The notes beneath the pieces were generated by a model. That model was not told the DNA's origin and did not search any database. It was given only the letters and a program-made list of their open reading frames with translations. From Microbacterium ulmi (GTDB lineage: Bacteria > Actinomycetota > Actinomycetes > Actinomycetales > Microbacteriaceae), in assembly GCF_011759705.1 (NCBI RefSeq), contig NZ_JAAOZF010000001.1, forward strand, positions 1,485,152-1,549,151: DNA of 64,000 nucleotides, given 5' to 3'. Made by a program: the position numbers and the translations under genes. This document shows positions 34,295-40,358 of this stretch, piece by piece (within the stretch, counting starts at the first letter, position 1; the number at the start of each line of letters is the position of its first letter).

Positions 34295-34879
34295 ATGGCA
34301 GCCGTCGTCGGAACCGACACCCGCGAACGCATCCTCGACGTCGCGGAAGAGCTCGTGCAGACCCGCGGCCTCAACGCCATGAGCTATGCCGACATCTCGG
34401 CGCGAGTCGGCATCACGAAGGCGTCGCTCCACTACCACTTCGCGACCAAGTCCGACCTCGTGCGCACCCTCATCGCGCGCTACTCGACGCGGTTCTACGA
34501 CGCGCTGGCCACGATCGAGACGACGACGTCCGATCGGGGCGAGCGGCTGCGCCGTTACGCGGAGATCTACGCGACGGTGCTCGAGGGCCACCGCATGTGC
34601 CTGTGCGGGATGCTGGCGTCCGACTACGAGACGCTGTCGGCCGAGGCGCAGTCGGACGTCGAGCAGTTCTTCGAGCACAACATCGACTGGCTCGCACGGG
34701 TCATCGGCGAGCAGGCGGCCGACGGCGCCCTCGCGGCGGACGTCGATCCCCGCGCCGCGGCCGAGACGATCATCGCGGGACTCGAGGGGGCGATGCTCGT
34801 GTCGCGCACGATGGCGGGAGCCACCCGGTTCCGCTCGATCGCGACCGGGCTGCTGGCCGGCGTGACGGCGCGCGACTGA
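34295..34879 (+). CDS. TetR family transcriptional regulator
   Basis: A 194-residue regulator. The N-terminal HTH spans TRERILDVAEELVQTRGLNAMSYADISARVGITKASLHYHFATKSDLVRTLI. The C-terminal ligand domain contains a Cys-rich patch (RMCLCGML) seen in AcrR/YcdC-like members. TACGCT (34283-34288) lies 6 nt before ATG 34295, so the transcript is probably leaderless. It is expected to repress itself and the cupin through the two 20-bp operators. Confidence 0.92.
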   Translation: MAAVVGTDTRERILDVAEELVQTRGLNAMSYADISARVGITKASLHYHFATKSDLVRTLIARYSTRFYDALATIETTTSDRGERLRRYAEIYATVLEGHRMCLCGMLASDYETLSAEAQSDVEQFFEHNIDWLARVIGEQAADGALAADVDPRAAAETIIAGLEGAMLVSRTMAGATRFRSIATGLLAGVTARD

Positions 34880-34923
34880 GCTTCCGACGCCTCGGCATCG
34901 AGCCGCCGCCGCCTGTTCGGCCG

Positions 34924-34965
34924 TGAGGACGCGGACGGGGGAGTCTCCCGTCGTCCGCGTCCTCA
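34924..34965. terminator. Strong terminator between tetR and the PadR operon
   Basis: A perfect 14-bp stem (34924-34937 with 34952-34965) encloses a loop that can itself pair as GGGAG/CTCCC. It serves both convergent genes. Confidence 0.8.
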
Positions 34966-34982
34966 GGGCGAGCCGATCGGCG

Positions 34983-35594
34983 TCAGCCGCGCAGCGCCCT
35001 CGTGACGTCGCGTGCGGCGGCGTCGAGCGTCGCGGTCAGATCGTCGACGACGGATGCCGCGAGCTCGCCGCCGCGCGCGATGTGCGTGCGCAGGTCGCTG
35101 CGCACGTTCGCGCGGAACTCGGCGACGGCCGTCTCGGCGCGGTGCAGCTGCTCGCGGCTCTGCGTGCGCGCGTCGTCCGCGGGGGGCGGCCACGCGGCGG
35201 CAGAGGCGCGATCCTCCTGCGTCGCGGCGGCGAGGTCTGCACGCAGGCTCCGCATCGCCTCGCGGACGCTGCCGCGCACCTCGTCGGCGATCAGGCGCAC
35301 GCTGTCGGCGAGGCCCGCCTCGATGCCCTCGAGATCGCCCGCCCGCGCGGCCACTTCTGCGCGACCGGCATCCGTGATCTCGTAGACGGTCTTGCGGCCG
35401 TCGACGGTCTTGGTGACGAGGCCCTCCTCCTCGAGCTTCGCGAGGCGCGGATAGATGGTGCCGGCGCTCGGCGTGTAGGTGCCGCCCGTCCGGTCTGCCA
35501 GGGCCTGCATGATGTCGTAGCCGTGGCGCGGGCCCTCGTCGAGGAGGTTGAGCAGATACAGGCGCAGGTCGCCGTGCGAGAAGACAGGACTCAT
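34983..35594 (-). CDS. PadR family transcriptional regulator (envelope-type)
   Basis: A 203-residue regulator with a PadR winged helix (SHGDLRLYLLNLLDEGPRHGYDIMQALADRTGGTYTPSAGTIYPRLAKLEEEGLV) and a long charged C-terminal coiled-coil-like region. ATG 35594 overlaps the stop of the DUF4097 gene (ATGA), so the two are coupled. PadR regulators paired with DUF4097/DUF1700 proteins typically bind TCGCGATA-type palindromes, and two such sites lie upstream of this operon. Confidence 0.9.
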   Translation of the reverse strand: MSPVFSHGDLRLYLLNLLDEGPRHGYDIMQALADRTGGTYTPSAGTIYPRLAKLEEEGLVTKTVDGRKTVYEITDAGRAEVAARAGDLEGIEAGLADSVRLIADEVRGSVREAMRSLRADLAAATQEDRASAAAWPPPADDARTQSREQLHRAETAVAEFRANVRSDLRTHIARGGELAASVVDDLTATLDAAARDVTRALRG

Positions 35595-36433
35595 CACCAC
35601 TCCTCCTCGTCGGCGGGCGTCGTGACGACGGCGCGGCGCAGCACCGTGATGTCGCCCGACACGGAGTTCGAGCGGATGTCGGCGAACGTGCCGCTGAGCT
35701 CTCCGACCGAGCCGACGTAGTTGGTCGGAGCCGACGACGAGCGCACGACGCCGTCGATCTGCACGCGGCCGCTCACGCTGCGCGCGACGTAGTTCGCCGG
35801 CACCCCCTCATCGAGGCGGACCGTCGCCCGGCCGCTCACGGTGTTGAGCCCGATCGAGCTGACGGGGCCCGTGGAGTCGACGAGAAGGGCACCCGAGACG
35901 GTGTCGATCGTCGCCTTGCGGATGCTGCCGGTCGCGGCGACGTCGCCCGAGACGCTGTTGGCGCTGAGCGAGCCGACGAGTCCGCGGATCTGCACGTCGC
36001 CCGAGACGGCGTTGGCGCTGAGGTCGCCTGTGAGGCCGTCGACGATGATGTCGCCCGACACCGTGTTGAGCTTCGCATCGGTCTGAAGGCCGGTGACGAG
36101 CGCGCTCGCCGACACGACGCCGAGCGTCAGAGCGACGGAGCGGGGCACGGCGACGCTGATCTCGGCCTTGGGGCCGCCAGCGCCGAAGTTGCGGAACACT
36201 TCGAGGAAGTTGTCCCACCGCAGCTGCGGGTGGTCGATCTCGACGACGTCGCCCGTCACCTCGATGCGCAGGTCCTTGATCGTGACGCCGTGCACTTCGA
36301 TGCGGGCGCCGGGCTCGTCGTGCGCGACGACGTCGATCTGCCCGCCGACGAGTCCGACCTTGAGCCTGCTCACGGTCTCGATGTCGATGACGCGGGTCTC
36401 GCCCGGGTGGATGATCCATTTCTCGAGGGTCAT
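35594..36433 (-). CDS. DUF4097 family beta-helix protein
   Basis: A 279-residue protein built mostly of about ten short repeats of the form xVSGDIxVxGLxGxLxAx (from about residue 110), which fold as a beta-helix in DUF4097 ('putative adhesin') proteins. An N-terminal domain (TLEKWIIHPGETRVIDIETV) precedes them. No signal peptide is present, so it is probably cytoplasmic or non-classically located. AGGAGAAGG is a few nt before the ATG. It is the first gene of the operon with the PadR regulator; both respond to envelope stress in related systems. Confidence 0.85.
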   Translation of the reverse strand: MTLEKWIIHPGETRVIDIETVSRLKVGLVGGQIDVVAHDEPGARIEVHGVTIKDLRIEVTGDVVEIDHPQLRWDNFLEVFRNFGAGGPKAEISVAVPRSVALTLGVVSASALVTGLQTDAKLNTVSGDIIVDGLTGDLSANAVSGDVQIRGLVGSLSANSVSGDVAATGSIRKATIDTVSGALLVDSTGPVSSIGLNTVSGRATVRLDEGVPANYVARSVSGRVQIDGVVRSSSAPTNYVGSVGELSGTFADIRSNSVSGDITVLRRAVVTTPADEEEW

Positions 36434-36469
36434 GGTTCCTTCTCCTGGAGGTTCCGTGTGGTGGAGTCT

Positions 36470-36485
36470 TCGCGATATATCGCGA
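36470..36485. promoter_or_regulatory. Perfect 16-bp PadR-type palindrome
   Basis: TCGCGATATATCGCGA is fully symmetric and lies 37 nt before the DUF4097 start codon. It is the best of three related sites in the window. Confidence 0.8.
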
Positions 36486-36498
36486 TAGGGACAGCGTA

Positions 36499-36514
36499 AC
36501 ACGATATATCGCGA
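36499..36514. promoter_or_regulatory. Second PadR-type operator of the DUF4097 promoter
   Basis: ACACGATATATCGCGA matches the perfect site in 14 of 16 positions, with 29 nt between site starts. The pair could support cooperative binding of two PadR dimers. Confidence 0.75.
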
Positions 36515-36543
36515 GTGCGTCAAGAGTCTCCCGGATTCTCGGC

Positions 36544-36574
36544 TTGACCTTGACGTAGCGTCAACATCTACCGT
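36544..36574 (+). promoter_or_regulatory. MerR-type promoter with 19-bp spacer
   Basis: A -35 TTGACC (36544-36549) and a -10 TACCGT (36569-36574) are 19 bp apart, the long spacer that MerR activators twist. A perfect inverted repeat, TTGACG-TAG-CGTCAA (36550-36564), fills the spacer. The MerR gene 25 nt downstream probably activates itself. Confidence 0.75.
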
Positions 36575-36598
36575 GGAACACGACGGAGAGGAGAACAC

Positions 36599-37357
36599 GT
36601 GGAGTGGCCGATCCAGCAGATCGCGAAGCTCACCGGCACGACGAGCCGCACGCTGCGCCACTACGACGACATCGGGCTGCTGTCCCCGTCGCGGGTCGCG
36701 CGCAACGGCTACCGGCACTACGACGAGTCGTCGCTCGTGCGGCTCCAGCGCATCCTGCTCCTGCGCGAGCTCGGGCTGGGACTTCCGCAGATCGCGGAGG
36801 TCCTCGCCCGCGAGACCTCCGAAGCGCACGCCCTCGAGAGCCATCTCGCCTGGCTGCGCGACGGGCAGAGCCGGCTGGCGCGGCAGATCGCGTCTGTCGA
36901 GTCGACCATCGAGGCGCTGAGAGGAGGTGAACGGCTCATGGCGGAGAGCATGTTCGACGGCTTCGACCACATGCGGTACAAGGATGAGGTCCAGGAGCGC
37001 TGGGGCGAGGACGCCTACGCGCGCAGCGACGCGTGGTGGCGCTCCATGGGCGCCGGCGACAAGGCCGCATGGCAGCGTCAGGCCCAGCAGCTCGGGCAGG
37101 ACTGGATCGCGGCGGCCGAGGCCGGGATCGCACCCGACAGCCCCAGGGCGCAGGATGTCGCGAGGCGCCACGTCGCGTGGCTGACCGGCATCCCCGGAAC
37201 GCCGGCGGCGACGCCCGGCGGCGACGTCAAGGCCTACGTGATCGGGCTCGGCGGGATGTACGTCGACGACCCGCGCTTCGCGCAGAACTACGGAGGTCAG
37301 GACGGCGCCCGGTTCGTGCGCGACGCGCTGCGCGTCTATGCGGAGACGAACCTGTAG
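36599..37357 (+). CDS. MerR family regulator with TipAS domain
   Basis: A 252-residue TipA-like activator. The N-terminal HTH (WPIQQIAKLTGTTSRTLRHYDDIGLLSPSRVARNGYRHYDESSLVRLQRILLLRELGLGL) leads through a coiled coil to a TipAS domain with VQERWGEDAYARSDAWWRSM and the C-terminal YGGQDGARFVRDALRVYAETNL. TipAS domains bind thiopeptide-like or other amphipathic drugs. GTG 36599 has GGAGAGGAG 5 nt upstream. It sits 165 nt from the divergent DUF4097 gene. Confidence 0.92.
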   Translation: MEWPIQQIAKLTGTTSRTLRHYDDIGLLSPSRVARNGYRHYDESSLVRLQRILLLRELGLGLPQIAEVLARETSEAHALESHLAWLRDGQSRLARQIASVESTIEALRGGERLMAESMFDGFDHMRYKDEVQERWGEDAYARSDAWWRSMGAGDKAAWQRQAQQLGQDWIAAAEAGIAPDSPRAQDVARRHVAWLTGIPGTPAATPGGDVKAYVIGLGGMYVDDPRFAQNYGGQDGARFVRDALRVYAETNL

Positions 37358-37362
37358 AGCGA

Positions 37363-37415
37363 GCGGGAAGGCGGATGCCCCGATCCTCGCGGGATCGGGG
37401 CATCCGCCTTCCCGC
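37363..37415. terminator. Very strong bidirectional terminator
   Basis: A perfect 24-bp stem (37363-37386 with 37392-37415) with a 5-nt loop lies between the convergent MerR and small-membrane-protein genes. The stem includes GCGGATGCC/GGCATCCGC. Confidence 0.88.
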
Positions 37416-37420
37416 GGGGG

Positions 37421-37585
37421 CTAGGTGCTGTTGCGCCCGCTCAGGACGCGGAACAGGAACGCGATCAGCGCGAGCACGCCGACGATGAGTGCGACCCACA
37501 GCAGCCAGCCCAAGGCGGCGTTGAGGCCGCTCACGATCGCGACGACGATCGCGATGACGATGATGACGATGAGAGCGATGTTCAT
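37421..37585 (-). CDS. Small hydrophobic membrane protein (54 aa)
   Basis: A 54-residue protein that is almost wholly two hydrophobic helices (NIALIVIIVIAIVVAIVSGL and LLWVALIVGVLALIAFLF) ending RVLSGRNST. It resembles Lmo0937-like small membrane proteins, which are often stress-induced. GGAGAA is about 6 nt before the ATG. Its divergent neighbour encodes a small SAP-like protein. Confidence 0.7.
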   Translation of the reverse strand: MNIALIVIIVIAIVVAIVSGLNAALGWLLWVALIVGVLALIAFLFRVLSGRNST

Positions 37586-37674
37586 GAGAGGGTTCTCCTC
37601 CTTCTGTCGACGCACAGATGTGCGGGTGCCGTGCCAGGCGTTCTCCAGACTCCACGCGCCGACAGGGCTCGTGG

Positions 37675-37743
37675 AGGGGGTTGACGGCATTCGACAGACG
37701 GTGATAGCGGCCGCAGCGCCGTCCGCGCGCCTGTCAACCCCCT
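37675..37743. promoter_or_regulatory. Widely spaced 11-bp inverted repeat between two small stress-type genes
   Basis: AGGGGGTTGAC (37675-37685) is matched perfectly by GTCAACCCCCT (37733-37743), 47 nt apart. Each arm contains a TTGAC -35-like core, one facing each way. It could be a pair of identical promoter or operator half-sites serving the two divergent genes. Confidence 0.4.
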
Positions 37744-37794
37744 GCCTCCGCTTCGCCGCACGGGCATAGCGTCGGCTGGTCGAAGGAGGAAGCC

Positions 37795-38064
37795 ATGCCC
37801 CGTGGACGAGGATCGAACAGCCTCAAGGACCCCGACCTGTACGAAGACCTCCGCAAGGACGGCGCATCGAAGGAGAAGGCCGCGCGCATCTCCAACGCCG
37901 CAGCACGCGACGGACGCAAGAGCGTCGGCCGCCGCGGCGGGAAGGCCGGCGACTACGACGACTGGACCGTCGACCGCCTGCGCTCGCGCGCGAAGGAGCT
38001 CGGGCTCACGGGCTACTCGGGCAAGCGCAAGTCCGAGCTCATCTCGATGCTGCGCAATCACTGA
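37795..38064 (+). CDS. Small basic SAP/Rho-N-like protein (DUF7218-like)
   Basis: An 89-residue basic protein. The N-terminus (PRGRGSNSLKDPDLYEDLRKDGASKEKAARISNA) is a conserved small-protein family common in actinobacteria. The C-terminus (WTVDRLRSRAKELGLTGYSGKRKSELISMLRNH) is a SAP/Rho-N helix pair that binds nucleic acid in other proteins. GAAGGAGGAAGCC leads to the ATG. A role in nucleoid or RNA binding under stress is inferred only. Confidence 0.78.
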   Translation: MPRGRGSNSLKDPDLYEDLRKDGASKEKAARISNAAARDGRKSVGRRGGKAGDYDDWTVDRLRSRAKELGLTGYSGKRKSELISMLRNH

Positions 38065-38095
38065 GCCGAGGGGGCACCGGCGCTAGCCTGGCGCC

Positions 38096-38527
38096 GTGGC
38101 CCCCTCCCGCGCGATCTCGCCCGCGACGCTGCTCGTCGTCGTCGCGGGCGGCATGATCGGCGTCGCGGCGCGCGCGGCCCTCGTGCTGCCGCTCGGGGCG
38201 GCGGCGCATCCGCTCGTCGTCCCGGGCGTGACGCTGGCGATCAACCTGGTCGGATCGTTCTGCCTGGGATGGGTCGTGGGCCGGCTCGACGGCGGGCGTC
38301 CGCGGCTGCGCGCGTTCCTCGGGACGGGAGTCCTCGGAGGCTTCACGACCTACAGCGCATTCGCCGTGCAGACCGTCCAGGTGACCGGCGCCGCGCCGGT
38401 CGTCGGCATCCTGCTCGCGATCGCGGCTCTGCTGGGCGGAGTCGTCGTCGCGACGGCGGGGCTCGCGGCGGGACGACGCGCGGGCGGTCGCCCCGGCCAG
38501 CCCGATGCACCCGAGGAGGCCGAGTGA
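38096..38527 (+). CDS. Fluoride channel subunit, CrcB/FluC family (copy 1)
   Basis: A 143-residue four-helix protein with the CrcB pattern GGMIGVAARAAL, LAINLVGSFCLGW, FLGTGVLGGFTTYSAFAVQT. Fluc channels export toxic fluoride as dimers. TAGCCT (38084-38089) is 6 nt before GTG 38096, so the message is probably leaderless. The second copy overlaps by 4 nt (GTGA), the usual arrangement of heterodimeric Fluc pairs. Confidence 0.92.
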   Translation: MAPSRAISPATLLVVVAGGMIGVAARAALVLPLGAAAHPLVVPGVTLAINLVGSFCLGWVVGRLDGGRPRLRAFLGTGVLGGFTTYSAFAVQTVQVTGAAPVVGILLAIAALLGGVVVATAGLAAGRRAGGRPGQPDAPEEAE

Positions 38528-38895
38528 GCTCGTGGGCCTTCCTCGCAGCCGTCGTCGCGGGCGGTGCGGGCGCGGGGCTCCGCTACGTCGTCGACGCGCT
38601 CGTCATGAGGGGACGGAAGGGCGCCTTCCCCGTCGGCATCCTGCTCGTGAACGTCTCAGGCGCATTCGCGCTCGGAGTCCTGACGGGACTCGGCGGCGTC
38701 GTCGGCGACTGGATCACGATCGCCGGCGTCGGGCTCCTCGGCGGCTACACGACGTTCAGCACCGTGTCGGTGGAGACGGCGCTGCTCGCCGAGCGACGCC
38801 GCCGAGGGTGGGCGTGGGCGAACCTCGTCGGCACGCTCGTGCTGGCCGTGGCCGCCGCAGCAGCCGGACTCGCGATCGGGCGGCTCTTCGTCTGA
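38524..38895 (+). CDS. Fluoride channel subunit, CrcB/FluC family (copy 2)
   Basis: A 123-residue partner of the preceding gene with GGAGAGLRYVVDAL, LVNVSGAFALGVLTGL and LLGGYTTFSTVSVETALL. The two proteins should assemble antiparallel in the membrane. No fluoride (crcB) riboswitch was recognised upstream. Confidence 0.92.
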   Translation: MSSWAFLAAVVAGGAGAGLRYVVDALVMRGRKGAFPVGILLVNVSGAFALGVLTGLGGVVGDWITIAGVGLLGGYTTFSTVSVETALLAERRRRGWAWANLVGTLVLAVAAAAAGLAIGRLFV

Positions 38896-38910
38896 GCGGA
38901 GCGCGCGGCG

Positions 38911-38946
38911 GGCCGATCGGACCGAGCGTTCTCGATCCGATCGGCC
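38911..38946 (+). terminator. Terminator hairpin after the crcB pair
   Basis: GGCCGATCGGA pairs perfectly with TCCGATCGGCC (38911-38921 with 38936-38946) around a 14-nt loop, 15 nt after the second stop codon. Confidence 0.65.
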
Positions 38947-38949
38947 TCG

Positions 38950-39540
38950 ACCCGGGCGCGGACGAGCGAGCTAGGCGAAGGGCCGTGCGAAGAGGGCGGT
39001 GCCGCCGGAGGCACGGTTGGGGATGCGGACCCCCGGCGGCATCGGGCTCCGGTTCGCGGAGCGAGCGATTCGGCGCGCCTGGGGAACGCGTTGCCGATCG
39101 CTGCGAGCACCCGCTGAGCGGAGCCCAGCGCGAGAGACTCGTCCTGCGTGCCGACCCGCGCACGCGCACGGGGCCGGAAAGGCGTCTGAAGTCGCTCGTG
39201 CAGTCTGGTCCGACGTCGTCGGGGGCGCCATGAGCCCGCGAGTCGGTCGGCTGGAGGAAGTCCGGCGGTGCCGGCGCCGTCCCCCCGGGGGCGCCGGCAC
39301 CGCCGGTGAGGCGGCCAGGATCTGACCGCCGTCTCGGCGACGGGACCGCGTTGCACGCGGCGTCAGCCGGCCGAGGCGATCGACGACGAGCGGGGCGCGA
39401 GCCAGGAGGCGGCATCCTGCGGGATGACCGATCATGGCGGCTCCTTCGTCGTCGAAACCGTATGAGAACAGCAGAGCAGAAATCTGGACAGTTGACAAGT
39501 GTTCTTAGGACACTCGTCCAAATCGACCTGATGCGTCCGG
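38950..39540. other. Gene-free stretch, possible decayed gene
   Basis: About 590 nt without a convincing coding frame. On the minus strand an ATG at 39435 is preceded by a strong GAAGGAG at 5-nt spacing, but the frame behind it (ending at 38971) is Arg/Pro-rich in a way typical of out-of-frame GC-rich DNA and matches nothing known. Reading frames on the plus strand are no better. It may be a degraded partner once divergent from the TetR/RND genes. Confidence 0.4.
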
Positions 39541-39560
39541 CGATTCGGAGCGTAGAATCG
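39541..39560. promoter_or_regulatory. Inverted repeat at the tetR promoter
   Basis: CGATTC-N8-GAATCG is a perfect 6-bp inverted repeat overlapping the -10 hexamer TAGAAT (39553-39558) of the TetR gene. It could be the autoregulatory site; a related CGATAC/GTATCG repeat precedes the RND gene. Confidence 0.5.
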
Positions 39561-39590
39561 CCGCGGACGGGAGAGGGGACACGACCGCGC

Positions 39591-40217
39591 ATGACGACGG
39601 CGACAGAGAGAGCGGATCGCGCGAGCGTCGACAAGTTCGCGATGCGGCGGCGGATGCTCGCGGAGTCGGCCCTGGCCGCCATCGCCGAGCGCGGGTACGC
39701 CCAGACCGGCCTGCGGGATGTCGCACAGCACTCCGAGCTCTCGCACGGCTCCCTGCACTACTACTTCGACGGCAAGGACGACCTCGTCGCACTCGCCGTC
39801 TGGAACTACAAGTCGGCGTGCGCCCGTCGCTACGACACGATCGTGGAGAGCTCCGTCACGTCTGACGAGCTCGCGGCGCGCTTCGGCGTCGAGATGGCGT
39901 CGACGCTGAGGGACGAGGCATCCCTCCACCGCCTGTGGTACGACCTTCGCAACCAGGCGCTGTTCAGCGAGGGGTTCCGCGACACGATCGTGGCGATCGA
40001 CGAGCTGCTCGAAGAGATGGTCTGGGCGATCGTCGTGAAGTTCGCGCAGCTCGAGGGCCGCCCGCCCGCCGTCACCCCGCCCATCGCCTACGCGCTGTTC
40101 GACGGGCTCTTCCGGAACACGCTCATCCGCTTCCTCCGGGGCGAGGTGAACGCGGTCGAAGAGCTGCGGCAGCAGGCGCCCGTGCTCCTGCGCACGACGC
40201 TGCACGCCGCGGACTGA
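39591..40217 (+). CDS. TetR family transcriptional regulator (RND-associated)
   Basis: A 208-residue regulator with HTH MRRRMLAESALAAIAERGYAQTGLRDVAQHSELSHGSLHYYFDGKDDLVALA and a helical ligand domain. GAGAGGGG lies about 10 nt before ATG 39591, and TAGAAT is 32 nt upstream. The RND transporter gene follows 141 nt downstream on the same strand; the regulator probably represses it. Confidence 0.9.
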   Translation: MTTATERADRASVDKFAMRRRMLAESALAAIAERGYAQTGLRDVAQHSELSHGSLHYYFDGKDDLVALAVWNYKSACARRYDTIVESSVTSDELAARFGVEMASTLRDEASLHRLWYDLRNQALFSEGFRDTIVAIDELLEEMVWAIVVKFAQLEGRPPAVTPPIAYALFDGLFRNTLIRFLRGEVNAVEELRQQAPVLLRTTLHAAD

Positions 40218-40289
40218 CATCCGGACACGACTGTCCGCGCTCGGCATCCTCGCGGCAAGATCACAGGAGCCTCGATGAGATACTGAGGT

Positions 40290-40309
40290 CCGATACACCT
40301 GCGTATCGG
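40290..40309. promoter_or_regulatory. Inverted repeat upstream of the RND transporter gene
   Basis: CCGATACACCTGCGTATCGG has perfect 7-bp arms around 6 nt and lies 49 nt before the transporter start codon. It shares the CGAT half-site with the repeat at the tetR promoter. Repressor operator is likelier than terminator because no T-tract or stem extension is seen. Confidence 0.5.
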
Positions 40310-40358
40310 GCCGCGCACAGCTTTCCGCGGCCGCACTCACCTCCTCGCGAAGGCACCC

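Noticed and set aside
38065..38095. Fluoride riboswitch before the crcB pair
   Set aside because: The interval is 31 nt and holds only a -10-like hexamer, far too short for the aptamer.
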